From Pleodorina starrii (taxonomy: Eukaryota > Chlorophyta > Chlorophyceae > Chlamydomonadales > Volvocaceae), in NCBI GenBank assembly GCA_030267565.1, contig BRXU01000034.1, positions 203,501 through 267,500 on the forward strand: DNA of 64,000 nt, read 5' to 3'. Below the pieces are notes generated by a model. That model was not told the DNA's origin and made no database searches. It was given only the letters and a program-made list of their open reading frames with translations. Shown here piece after piece: positions 23,278-35,079 of the stretch. Both the position numbers and the translations under genes were made by a program. Every line of letters starts with the position of its first letter. Position 1 is the first letter of the stretch.

Positions 23278-24385
23278 GGGGGCAGGGAAAGTGGCTTCAG
23301 GCAAGGGTGAGGCTGCCGGCGGGGGCAGACTCTGAGGGCACGACCGCGCCATTTGTACCGCACTGTACCGCACTGTACAGCTGTTTCTCACAGCGAGCTA
23401 CTACGTGATTTGTGCGCGCGATTTGTAGGACACACACTCAGCGACAAAAGAAACCGATGCGATGACGCTCCATGCGGTGGCGGGCGACACACTCACAGCT
23501 GACTCACGGGCGGCGAGCGTACTGTAGTTGCATCCTGCATGCCGCGCCGCTTGTTGTGTTTTGGGCGCGTCGAACGTCGAACGTTTGGGGAGGGCGACCG
23601 CTGCGTGCCCGCCGTAACGCCATGGGGAAGCGGGCTCGGGCTGGGCCCTGTATTGGGGTTCAATCTTAACTGGGATCGCCCCGGGTGCAGTGCCTCCCCT
23701 CCCGCCCTCTTTTGGGCGCGTGGTTGGGCGCCAGCACCACGCAGGCCTGCCGGTGCGGTGGGGCGCTCTCCTCACACATGCGCTTCCATCCCAAGATGCT
23801 GCGCGGCACGCGCAGCGACCGTACATGCCGTACGACTGTAAGGCATTATTTATTCTGCTCTGGCCCTCCCGTACCCTGGCGTGCCGCCGCCTATCCCAAC
23901 GCCCTGCATGCCGTAATGGTACCATGTACACCCACACACACCGCCGTCAGTACCCGCCTCCAACAGGCTAGCCGCACTGATCGACTCTGTGAACAGCCCG
24001 CCCTCTCAACCGAGCGGCATCTCACCGCTCTTCGAGCTCGCTGAACGCCCCCAGGGCGCACCCCTCCAAAGCTTTTTGCCCCACTTTCCATCACCCCTTC
24101 GACTGCCCTGGTCGTCACCTCCGCTGCCAAGCACGGCCCGCTGGCCCGCTGGCCCTACCCTCCAGACCCCCCCCCCGCATTACGGTACACCAAGCCCTCT
24201 CAACCTCGGCACTCGCAACCTGCTCACCCCAGCCCTTGTGGGCCCTTTCCTCGGCCTCCGCCGCGCCGCCGACCGCCCTGGTCCCACATCCACCACGACC
24301 TCCCCAGGGAGTCCCTGAGCCGCCTCGCCCCGGCACCCCCCCCCATGCATGGCAGCATGGCAATGCTTCCATGTCTTTGTTGCCT
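23278..24385. other. Convergent intergenic region
   Basis: About 1.1 kb between the 3' ends of RSP7 and the minus-strand CPBP protease gene. It should hold the 3' ends of both transcripts. Only short, unrelated open frames occur here and I recognise nothing in it. Confidence 0.55.
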
Positions 24386-27300
24386 TCACACGAAGCTGTC
24401 CTTCCCCACCAGCAGTATCCCCGCCAGCTGGTACGCGTTCCAGCCCGCGTGGAAGGCCAGCGGCGCCGCCAGCGAGCCAGTGCGCAGGTACAGCGCGTCG
24501 CAGGCCGCCGACAGCGCCGCGATTGGCAGCAGGTTGCCCGGCCCCAAGTGCAGCGCGGCGAAGGAGAGGGAGCTGAGGGCCACGCAGCCCGGCAGCGGCA
24601 GCACGCGCGTCATGGACGCCAGGAAGAAGCCGCGCCAAAAGGTCTGACGGGGTTGCGGGAGGATGGAAGCAGCAAAGATGAGACCGCAGGGCGGGGAAAG
24701 CGGGAAGGGGGCAGGCAGGCAGGGGATGGGGTGGGGGACGGAACGGACAAATGGGAAGCCGGCCGGGCGGGGAAGTGGCAGCGGGCGGTTTGGGGAAGTT
24801 TGGGGCCGCTGCGGGGAGTCTCTCCCTGGTTGCGCAGCTCAGCAGGGTCTCTTGCGCCCGCAAGGAAGTGCAACGTTGCCGCCACTTCCAGCCTGGCCTG
24901 GCCTGGACTACGGGGTATTCGCTGTGCCCTGCTGCCGATTCGTCCGGCCGCAAGGCGCCCAGCGGCTCAGTCGCACTGGAGCGCTGGTTCAGTCCAGGCC
25001 ACGTCCCAGGCTCGTTCCATCCCACTTAGGGGTGGGAATTACGGTTACGGTGTTTACGGTTTACGGTATTACGGTGCAAGCAATTACGGTGACCCCCAAA
25101 AAGTACCGTAAAATTACGGTTCTTACGGTGTAATGCAATTACGGTTGCCAAAAAGTCAAAATTACGGTCGGACCGTCAGCGTGCGAGCACATCCCGACGA
25201 CCACACCTCGATTTGCCTGTCCACGTGCCTTTCCAGTTCCATGCGTCCAGAGGAACATCACCAGGATTCTAATGGCAGTTAGACGTATAGCAATCAGGCC
25301 TAGTCACGCCAACTTGCAACAAGGGTCGACAGCTGTTTCGTCCTTTGGAGAAGCTACGGGACAGTCTTAAGAAGCTTGAAAGGCTCACGACAATAAACTA
25401 TAATCAGTTATCACAGAAGACAGCAAAAAATGCTGAATGGGGCGAACACATTTGAAGCGGAGTACCGCGCGCACATAAAGTACCGCATCTGTCTTACGCC
25501 ATCATGCGCCAATGGCAACACACATCAGGTCATCCCAATAACCTTAGTACGCAGTTTCGTTGCCCGCCCGCCCACCCCCTTTTCCTTAGTGCGCTCGTAC
25601 CCCTGCGCGCGGACGCGCGGGCGCCGCGCGTTAGTTGGCGTGTGCTGTGTGTTTGTCGCGTGCGTCTGTCCCGGGTTCCGTGCGCCTTAGGTCTTTAGGC
25701 CGGTCCCAGCGTGGGGGAGGTTTTGCCTTGACTCTGGTTCCCTTTTGCCTCCCCCATCGCTAGCCTGGGCACCGTTTTCGCTCGACGGAATCAGAGATGG
25801 CGCACGTGTCTGTTGCGGGGTACGCGGGCCTTGATGGCGGCGCGCCCTAGTCGTGGTCGATCGGCTGTTGGTCGCAGACGCGGTGCGGGCGAATGTCGTC
25901 CTGCTGTGGGGATGCGCTCTGCCGCAGTCTTTAGGGGCAGCTGGGCAGAGCGCTTGCGGCCGCTGGCCGGCAAGGAGAGTAGCAAGCGGCGGCGCGGACC
26001 GGCGCACGTTGGCCGGCAAGAATGTTTCAGCGGCGGTTTCTTTACCCCCTTTTCCAGTTGCACCCTCCCTAGCGGGGGGCGACGGTTGGCGTAATGGGGG
26101 TCAGGGTTTGTAATGGGATGGGGGCGTTCCTTGCTTGCCGTATCGCAGCAGACTCAAAACCGCCGCTCCGCCGGCCTCCTAGGCTGCGCATTGCCGCTAC
26201 ACCTGCCGCAGTCCTGGGCACAGCTCCCAGCAAGGTGCTGCCCTTCATCTGGGCTGAGAAACGCTGTTTGCTGGTGAGCGGCTTAGCAGGGTCAGCGTCA
26301 GAGCCCGCCATTGGCTGCATGTCACCCATGTCGCAGCTAAATACTGGCCCAGGTGCAAGTAACCTTAATAAGACTATGTGAAAAGGTATGAAAAAGGCTT
26401 ATAGAGCGGTATATGAAAGGAAAAAGATGATCCGGCTCCGAAAACGAGGACCGTAATTCGTTACGGTCGACTTGGTCCCGGAACCCACCGTAAATTTACG
26501 GTATTTACGGCGTTGCGCATTACACCGTAAGCAATTACGGTCCACTTTTTGGGATTACGGTGTAATTCCCACCCCTAATCCCACTGCTGCCCGGCCCGCC
26601 CGCCATCCCAGTTCCCAAATGATCGGCGGTGCCGCTGCCCTCCCATCGCAAATCGCACCTCCTCCCACAGCGGCCCCACAACGCACGAAGCCGCCAGGTG
26701 CATTGCGATGCTGAGGCCGTCCCCCGCCTCCACGCAGCCGCGCAGCTGTGTCACCAAACCGACCCCTGGGTCGGGGATGTAGGCGGACAGACCCGTTGCC
26801 TGCATCGTTGGGGTTGCGGTTGGGGCAATAAGAAAACGAGTCGCCGATGGAGGGAGCCCCGGGCGTGCGCCTCGCAGCAGCAGGGCGGTTACATGGCTTC
26901 CGGTGGTCACGGCGCAACGAGGCCCAAGAAGGCAGGGCGTCCACCCATCCCATTCCATCCCTGTGGCAGCGGTTGTAGCTGGTTTGCGGATGAAAGTACT
27001 GTACTGCGTGTCCTGCCGTACCTTTTCTACATCGGACCAGATGCTGTGCAGGACCGGATCCGCCAGCGGGTACGACACCGCCGCCAGCGCCGCCACCGCC
27101 AGCGCCAGCTTCGGATCCATGTCGTACTTGAAGAGGCCTGCGGACCTGATGAGGGGCGTGGCCAGGGGGGGGGAGGGAATGTGCGGGAAGGTGGCAGAAA
27201 GGTGGGAGGAAGGAGTACGACAAAAAGGTAAAGGCGGAGGAAGTTTGGATCTCGCGAAGTTCGGGTCTCAGCCCACCCCCTGGCTTCATTTGGCCCCACA

Positions 27301-28319
27301 CGGCACAAAGCCCACCATCCTTCCTCCAGAGCCCTTCTCCGCTTGCCAGCACTTGCTCCCAGAGCCCAAGACAGACGCGTCCGTCGCCGCCCGGCGTCGC
27401 CACACACACACACACACACACCTGGGTTTGCTCCGCCGCAGCCCCATGAAAAGTACGGCAACCGCCAGGCAGCAGCACAGCGTCTCCAGGCCTAGATGTC
27501 GTACGGCGGCGCTCCGAATCTCGTCCGAAGCCAGCAATGCCGACGCCTGCACAGAAACACCCGAGTGCGCCCCACCACACATTTCTGTGACGGCATCGTG
27601 ATAGGTAGCCGGTGCGTGTGGCCAAAGTGTGGGACAAAACTTCGAAGGAAAGACGCAAGCCTAGTTACGATATGTTACGGTAGTTGGCAGAGAAATACTG
27701 TTGCAGCTGTGTCAGTTGGGCGCACCTGTGGTGTTGTTGCGGCCGTTGTGGCGCTCAGCACCGCCAACGCAGCGCTCCATCCCATGACCTGGTACGACAG
27801 AGGGACGCAACATGTACGGCACGTCCGATGGTGGCGCCGTACATAGCCCATAGCGGAAACGCCATCTGCTCGGGAGCCCCGCTTTACCTGTGCCAGCTGC
27901 GACGGGCCCCAGGGCACCTTGGGGAAAACACGCTTTGCATTTGCCAGGAGTTGGCCTGACATAACCTCCGAAACCAGGACTGAGGGGCTGAGGAGTGGGG
28001 GCGGGGCCGTAAGTGCAGAGTCCGCGGTCGTGGAGGCGGCTGCCGAGGTTGTGGGAGAAGCATCATCGCCCGGGCTGTCGGGTCCCGGGGGTCCGTCGTG
28101 AGGAGGTCCAGCGGCGCTCTGGCGATCTTCTTTAGCGGCATAGGCGCATAGCCCAGGACCTGCTTTGCGTCGGAGATTGATGCTGCCGCTGCTGGAGGCG
28201 CGACACGGAGCTGTGATGTTGGTGCAGAGGAGTGTCGTGCGAGGCAGCAGGGGTCGTCGTTCGGCACGAGGGCATAAGGGCCGAAGATGCATTGCATTGG
28301 TCATCAACATTGTATTCAT
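24386..28319 (-). CDS. CPBP-family intramembrane glutamic endopeptidase (CAAX protease-like), probably plastid-targeted
   Basis: The family includes Rce1-type CAAX prenyl proteases and many plastid proteases. Exons in transcript order: 28319-27888, 27788-27726, 27546-27422, 27145-27022, 26799-26659, 24643-24386; 380 residues, all phases agree. The three family motifs are complete: EETFWR (294-299), FAALH (323-327) and HAGWN (360-364). They form the glutamate/histidine/asparagine active site within the membrane. Hydrophobic segments lie in exons 2 to 6. The N-terminus (MNTMLMTNAMHLRPLCPRAE) is rich in Arg, Ser and Thr and poor in acidic residues, like a chloroplast transit peptide. An in-frame ATG at 28400 is an alternative start. 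The last intron (24644-26658) carries a hAT transposon. The substrate is unknown. Confidence 0.88.
25027..26577. mobile_element. Non-autonomous hAT-superfamily DNA transposon (1,551 bp)
   Basis: The ends are 16-base perfect inverted repeats, TAGGGGTGGGAATTAC at the left and its complement at the right. They are flanked by an exact 8-bp target duplication, ATCCCACT (25019-25026 and 26578-26585). A TAGGG-type terminus with an 8-bp duplication is the hAT signature. Both ends carry dense subterminal TTACGGT words in either orientation (about 10 at the left within 25036-25170, several at 26451-26560), the kind of array hAT transposases bind. No transposase frame is visible between 25180 and 26450. 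It sits in the last intron of the CPBP protease gene; exact duplication and ends suggest a fairly recent insertion. Confidence 0.92.
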
Positions 28320-28709
28320 TCGCTCACTAGAATAGGAACAAACGGCCCCGACGTGTTCGCCTGGGAGGACAACAAGGGTCTTGTAGTACAGCTCGTACAA
28401 CCGTTGTCAAAACGAACTGGAGGGGGTAATTGACCATGCATCACATTGGTTATAGAATACTTGTAAATATATAATAGGTTTTCACCACACTTGCATGGAC
28501 ATTAGTAGAGCTTCCGCCAAACGAGTTGAGTCAGCTAACAGGTAGATAGCTCGCACGGGTGCTACGCTTGCAGTCATGAAATTGACAACATTTCAACGGC
28601 TGTGCACTTAAGACTTTACTTTGGCTCGGCCGTAAACGCCATCCCTTGTTAGAAGTCTCGGCTGTGGGAACTGTCCTGACAGACTAAGCAACGCAGCGAG
28701 GAAGGAAAA
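28320..28709. promoter_or_regulatory. Divergent promoter region, CPBP protease / WBP11-like gene
   Basis: Only 390 bases separate the start codon of the minus-strand protease from that of the plus-strand WBP11-like gene. Both promoters and 5' untranslated regions must lie here or overlap. The region is less GC-rich than the genes. No clear TATA box was identified. Confidence 0.55.
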
Positions 28710-31366
28710 ATGGTGAAGACAAAGGGTGGTCGGCTGCTGAATCCTGCGGATGCGTTCCGCAAGGAGCAGCGGAAGAAAGAGGTGGCACGGAACAAGATGG
28801 AGCGCAAGTTCATCCGCGAGGGCGCAAAGCTGCGGTCAGATCCCGACACGTTGAAGAAGGAGCTTCAGGAGCTGATCGACATGGAGGAGAACGGCACGCT
28901 GCCGAAGAATCTCAAGCTTAAGAAGAAGGCGCTGCAGGAGGCATATGACCAAGCCATTAAGCGGAAAAAGGTGGGCCCGAGGATTGCGGGGACCGGAGGG
29001 ATGCTGGCGCTTCTCGAGCCGGCCCCTAGTTCCTGAAGGGGGGGACCCCGAGTGCCCAGCAAGGCTGGCCTGAAGACACAGGCCTCCCAGATGAGGCCCT
29101 CCTTTGCGCACCGCAGCCTCCCCTCTGGAGACTCCATCCCAACAAGTTGGCCCCCACCTCCCGCTCGTGTCCGCAGGAGGAGGAGCTGAAAGCGAAAACC
29201 GGCGGGCCCCAGCTGGCAGCCCCCGGCGCGGCCGGGCCCGTGATGCTCCGACCCCAGGACTCTCCTTACTACCACCCAACGCTCAATCCCACCGGCGCGC
29301 CGCCACCCGGCAAGGGCGTCGGGCCCACTGCGCCGGCTAAGGCCCCCGCCGGGCCTGCCATTCCGGTGCCGAAGGCGCCACCGCTGCCGTCGGGGCCAAA
29401 GCCGACCATGCCGCCGCCACCGGGGGCACCGCCGCTGCCGAAAGGCCCTGCGCCGGGGGCGGCACCGGCGGAGCCGCTGCCGCCGCCGGACGAGCCGCCG
29501 CCGCCGGTGCTGCCGCCGCCAGACCATCCGCCGCCAGGATACAGGCTGCCGCCGCCATCGATGCCGCCGCCGCCGTTGATGGCGGGGGGCCGGTTACCGC
29601 CGCCACCGGGGCCACCGCCGCCCGTCTTGGCAGCGGCTGCCGCTGCGGCTGCGGCGGCAGCGGCGGAGAGCGTGCAACCGCCCGCACCAGGTGAAAATTC
29701 TCAATTTGTTTGGGGAGTTAACGTAAATTCCGTTTGGGTGGGGTTAGGACAGTCTTGGTCAGGGCGACGATGACAGATGTGGAGAGCCACCTGCCCCGGG
29801 GGGGCTCAATGGCCGAGATGGTGTTTGCGATGGAGTGGTCATTTTGTCAATCGATCGTTTGGAAGAGCCACTAACGGAGGGCAGTCTGCTTTCTTGGAGG
29901 CTTCTGGGGGCGTCCCTGGAAACTTTGCCATCACCAATGTCTGCTTGCTGGCGTCCCTCTCGTAGGCACGGAAGATGATGCGCCGCCGGGAGTCGGGCCT
30001 GGGTCGGCAGCAGCAGCAGCGGCGGCGGCAGCGGCAGCAGGAGCGCGAGGCGGGCCACCGGGACCTCCGCCGCCGGGAAGGCCACTACCGCCGCCGCCCG
30101 GGCCGCCGCCGGGGATACCGCCGCCGCCCGCGATGGGCGGGCCGCCGTTGCCGCCGCCGCCGGGGCCGCCACCGGGAGCGCCGCCGCCGCCCCACATGTT
30201 CCCACCTCCAGGGATGCTGCCGCCGCCACCACCGGGAATGCCTCACCCCGGTGAGGTCGTACACCGGGCGGGCGGGCGGTTGCGTGGCATCGGCACCGGT
30301 GGCACCCGCTTTCCTGCGACCTGGCCGTGGCCGTGGTGACTGTGCCGCCTGGTTTACCGGACCATGCTGCGGTGCTATGCTTGCCCCTCCCCGCACATTG
30401 GCTCGCGCCGCTCCGCCTCAGACAGGACTAAGCACACGCTAAGCACTCGTCCTCTCCTGTCTTATCCGGCTGCTCCTCCCCTGTCCGTTTCTCCTGTCCG
30501 CTGTGCCTCCCTCGCAGCAGCTGGCGGTCCGGGCGCACAGTACTCGGCCCCGGCCGCGATCGCACCGCCCGGGCCTGGCGCCGCCGGGCGAAGCGCCGCC
30601 GCCACTGCCACCGCCGCCGCCGCCACCATCACGGGCGCCTCCACCGTGGCCAAGAGGGTGCCCGCCACGCAGGACAAGCAGCTTCTGTCACTGGTGCGTC
30701 ACCGCCGACTGGGGGGGGGCGTAAGCGCGTGGTTGACTTCGCTGCTGCCCGGCTCTGCTCCGCGCTGCCAACTGTTGCCATTCTATCATAGAAACCCTAA
30801 ATTAGCGACCCGAAGTTGCCATTCTCGCTCTCGGATGTGATAACCCTACAGCAGAGCACGAAGCTCAGCACGAAGCTCCGCACTTCGGCGTTGTCCGTTA
30901 ACATGGTGGCTAGGGAAGGCAACCTCACACCGGCATGGGCCATTAGACAGTGTGGCTGGAGAAGCGAATCCCGCCGAAATCCATCGGACAGTGGTCAGCG
31001 ACGTGGACCTTACCGTGATACGGCTTGATACGCCTCGGCCTGATACACCCGTTCTCGGCTCCTCCCTGCGCGCCTCCCGGCAAATCCCTGCCCTGCCTCC
31101 TCTTCCGCTGCCGCTGCCGCCGCTGCCCCGCGCAGGTTCCCGCCTCGCTCCGCGTGCGGAGAGACGACGTGGCGCCCAAACCCAAGCGCCCAGCGCTGGG
31201 GGCCGGCCGCGCCGACGCGGGCTCGGGCTTTGGCCTGGCGCCTCAGCCAACGGCAGCGGCGGGGGCCGGCGCCGGCGGACGCAGCGGCGACGCTGGGCCC
31301 GCATCCACCGACCAGAAGTACCTGGAGTTCCTTGCCAGCGTGGCGGACCTGGGCGCCTTTGACTGA
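28710..31366 (+). CDS. WBP11: WBP11/ELF5-like proline-rich nuclear protein
   Basis: WBP11 in animals and ELF5 in Arabidopsis are nuclear proteins tied to pre-mRNA splicing. Exons: 28710-28970, 29177-29690, 29966-30250, 30518-30693, 31136-31366; 488 residues. The N-terminus shows the family signature (GGRLLNPADAFRKEQRKKEV, then a basic coiled-coil-like stretch with KKELQELIDMEENGTLPK). The middle is built of PPPPG and GPPPG runs, potential WW- or SH3-binding sites, interrupted by Ala runs. The C-terminus has DQKYLEFLASVADLGAFD, resembling the short conserved C-terminal box of the plant proteins. The ATG at 28710 is the first in frame and begins the conserved motif. The identification rests mainly on both ends. 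Confidence 0.8.
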
Positions 31367-33675
31367 AACGAGCAGGAATGAGCGTGTTTGAAGGTGGACT
31401 GTGGACTGCTTCATCCCCAGCCGCCCTGGCGGGGTTTCCCCAGTCATCCTGGCGGGTCCCTCCCGCGGGTTCGGCATTCCAGTACCGTATGTCGGGCCTG
31501 GGCGCCTCCGACTGGGCAGCTGGCCACGTGTGCCTTACGACCGCTGGCCGGACCAGCAATGGGCGGCCTCCGCTGCAGCGACCGCTGATGGCTTCAAGAC
31601 GGGAGTGAGCAGCGGCGGTAGGTGCGTTCGACTGACGGTGGACTGCGCGGTCCTGCCTTGCGGTAGTCAGCTCTAATATGCCCCGGCGGAGCCGGCCCTG
31701 AGGGTGAGCCCCACGGCTATAGCACAGCCCTGGGGACGGCGTCGGCCTGGTTAAGGTTGGTCTGCGTTGGTCTGGGTGGGTGCGCTGGGCTTGCGTGTTG
31801 GATGGAAACGGGATGGGATGGGGCCCTTTCCCAGATCCGGTGGCTGCACCTAGCGGACGCTGGGCTGCGGTGGACAGTCGGGGGACAGTGCTGTTGATCG
31901 AGGCCGCCTTGCAAACACCAGATACCGGGCTCATTGCTGACAGTTTGGTGGCTCCTGACTTTGCTTGATCCATGTACGCCGCAAAACGGCTCGAGGTTTC
32001 TTGCCGTTGACCAACCACTTGACAGCCGGGTGGCCACCCCGACGTTGACCACCCACGCACCCACCCAAAGCCCCAATGTGGAGAATTACATGCGCAACGA
32101 AGAGGAACCGTGACTGGGGCAGGGAAGCGAAGGCGGGTTGGCCGCGCTGGTGTGCCGCTGGTGGCCCGTTGTGTCACCTGGCGGCATTGGCATTTAGTGC
32201 TGTGGTGCTGATTGTTTGTGGCGGTGTGGTGATGATGAGCTTCCTGTCTTAAGCCAACTGGGGCGGCTTAAATGCGGGCGCCGCCGAAAGGCTGTTGGCC
32301 GCATTTAAGTACCGCAGTGGTGAGCTGAGGTGTGCCATCGATTGCCTGGCAAGCGGAGCTTCTGGGAGGATGGCGGCGGGATAAGGTTGGCGCACCGCAA
32401 CTGCGGCGACATGCCCTTCGTCGCAAAGCCTCGGTATGGGTCCCCACGTCGCCGTAGGTAGGTTTGCTGAAGCCAACAGCGATCAGTGATGGTGCGTTGG
32501 AATGTGCTCTCTACCCGGCAGCACGACGTTGAAGGCCGACATCCACTGTCCACGCATTGGCTAAGGGTTGGACGGCACCGGCGACGCAGCTTCTGGAATG
32601 GATGGTAACGCGCGGTATCGTGCACATGTGTTGACCTGACGAGTGAGCGCATCGGCGACAGCGAGAACGTTGTTGGCTTGTTGTTGCAAGTCACTGAGAA
32701 GCGTCGCGTCGCTATTCCAGACGTCCCAGCACACAGACCGTTTCGGGCCGCCGCGCGCAACTCTCACAGGGATGCCTCTCCGGTATCGTCGGCCAGTCGC
32801 CAAGCGCGCGCATCGCACGAATGCAAAATGCCTCATGTCGAAACACGGCTCTTATATACCGGTACGCATCACGACAAGACACTGGGAGTACCAGCTGCAT
32901 ATCCGTGCACCGTCAGATGCAGTTGCTGTCTGCCGCAACATGAGTCACGGCAGCAGCTCCAAAATCACACACAGATCACACAAATCGCATGATTGACGAT
33001 TTCTATGCCTTGCCAAGGCATTGTTAGGCCAGGCAACGTCTCTATGCGTCCGTGCCAAGTCGCGGGGGCCCCTTGGTATAACCGCGAACCGTGGGTCGGT
33101 CCGCGCCAAGACGCACTGTACGCAGCCGCGCCCACACTGCAGCATCACGAAGTAAACGACAGCGTCGCAGGTGAGTACAACCTTCACGTCTCAATTTCTA
33201 ATTACCCTTTGTTACTAAGTCATCGTCTCTCGCCTGCAGCTCTCACTCCTCTGGATGGCCCTACCTGCCCACCTGCCTTCCCCAGCTGCTCTTCTCACCA
33301 AAATCCCCCGCCAGCCCGCACCGCCATCATCACCACCACCTCGACCCCCACCACTTCAAGCCCCCGATAAACTAAGAGGCCACCAGAAGGACTGCAGACA
33401 GCGCGCTGGCACGCGCGCGGTACACCACCCAGCAACGCGCCGCTGCTGCCGCGCCGCTGCGCCCCTCCGTTCATGTCTGGACACGGCCTGTCGCCGCCGC
33501 TGCTGCTGCTGCTGCCCCCAAACTACTACCTCTGCTCCGGAACCACCGCTAGCGAAAGCATCCGCCGACCACCCGCAGTTGCCCGCAGCTCCGCAGCTAT
33601 ACCCGCGGACAGGCGGCGGGTGTCTCGTAGTTAAGCGCCCTGCTGCTATTTATGGCCTCACTGACAGCAGCCTCG
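31367..33675. other. Convergent intergenic region
   Basis: About 2.3 kb between the WBP11-like stop and the SULP1 stop, presumably holding both 3' ends. I see no conserved coding sequence. A perfect inverted repeat, CTTAAATGCGG at 32267-32277 and CCGCATTTAAG at 32299-32309 with a 21-base spacer, is the only structured element noticed. Confidence 0.55.
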
Positions 33676-35079
33676 CTACCTCCGGAAGCGCTGGTTGAAG
33701 GACTGCAGTTGGTTGACCGCGAGCATCATGGTTAGGGAGATGCCCAGCAGCACCGTGCCGATGACCGTCGCACCCACATAGTCGTACTGCTCCAAGCATT
33801 GGAAGATGAGCACGGGCGCGATCAGGTCCTTGAACGCAAAGTTCGACGAGATGATCACGATGGAGCCAAACTCGCCCAGCGCGCGTGAGAAGGCCAGCGC
33901 GGTGCCCGTCAGCAACGAGGGGAAGAGCGGCGGGAAGACCACGTCCACAAAGGTACGCCAGCGGGAGGCGCCCAGCGACCAGGCCGCCTCCTCCATCTCC
34001 CGCTGGATCTCCTGCATGACCGGCTGCATGGTGCGCACCACGAAGGGGAAGGACACGAAGATCATGGCGATCACGACACCCAGGCGCGTGAACACGACAT
34101 TGATGCCGGCGCTCTGGAGCGTCTGGCCGATGAAGAACTCGTCGCCGTAGACCGTGGCCAGCGTAAGGCCCGCGACGGAGGTGGGCAGCGCGAAGGGCAG
34201 GTCAACGGCGGCGTCGAGCAGCTTGCGGCCGGGGAACTTGTAGCGCACGAGCACCCAGGCCAGGATGAAGCCGAAGACGCAGTTGATGGCCGCGGCGATG
34301 AGGGAGCAGGAGAAGGTGACGTAGTAGGCGTGCATGGCGACGGGCTCAGTGGCGCGCGCGATGAAGGTGGCGGCCGGGATGAGGCTGGCCTTTTGGAGGA
34401 GCGCCGTGATGGGCATGATGAGCATGAAGGCCATGTAGGAGAGCATGAAGGTCCAGGTGATGGGCGCGGAGAGGTTGGGGATCCGGAAGCGCGCCGGAGC
34501 GGGCCGGAAGGTGTCGACTGTTGCTGCTGGGGCCCCGTCGGTGGCTGCGGTGGAGGAGGAGGCCGATGCGGAGGAGGGGGAGGAGGGGGCGGGGGGTGCC
34601 GCGGGCGGCGGGGGCTGTGCTGCATGCCGCGAGTGAGCAGCAGCAGGGGCGGCAGCTGGCGGCTCCGGTGCGCTGGGCGGGTGAGCCAGGCTGATGGGCG
34701 GCGTCTGGCCTCCTGTGCGGGAGGAGGGACGGGTGCGCCATTGGTGAGCGGGCCTGTGCAGGGCTGCTTTGGCCAGCGGCAACCGCATACCCCGCACGGG
34801 GACCTTACCTGGCGACTCGAACGGCACCGCTGCCGCTGCGGAAGCCAAACTATGAAGCTTTTGTCTCCGGTATCTCCCCAGACCTAAGAAGCGTGTTTTT
34901 GCCCGTCAGCGAGGTGAATGTGAGAGGTTCCGCCGCCAGGTGCGCCTCTGCTCACCTGGCCTGCCAGCCTGGCAGTAGCTAACTCGAGCATTTGATGGCC
35001 ATTGTGTAGGCCTTCCGGTGAAGCTATGATTGTGTTGGCCTAACGATGAAGCGTGGTGATGACTTCCGAGTCTTTCCAT
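33676..35079 (-). CDS. SULP1: Chloroplast sulfate permease subunit SULP1 (CysT-type ABC permease)
   Basis: Membrane subunit of the chloroplast-envelope sulfate importer, working with SULP2, SABC and SBP. Exons: 35079-34956, 34883-34809, 34712-33676; 411 residues, the same length I know for Chlamydomonas SULP1, which supports both introns. The N-terminus, [14 protein letters not shown], then [16 protein letters not shown], is a transit peptide. About six membrane helices follow in the large exon, with the permease loop [20 protein letters not shown] (the EAA motif that docks on the ATPase). The second intron (34713-34808) is only 96 bases and also reads open in frame. I call it spliced because of the GTAAGG donor, the pyrimidine tract and the resulting length. 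Remaining doubt concerns only the N-terminus. Confidence 0.93.

Noticed and set aside
25687..26094. Open frames inside the hAT element as a transposase
   Set aside because: They are short and show no hAT transposase or dimerisation-domain signature.
27400..27421. CA-dinucleotide run as a regulatory element
   Set aside because: It directly abuts the donor of CPBP exon 3 and is simple intronic sequence that happens to supply the GT.
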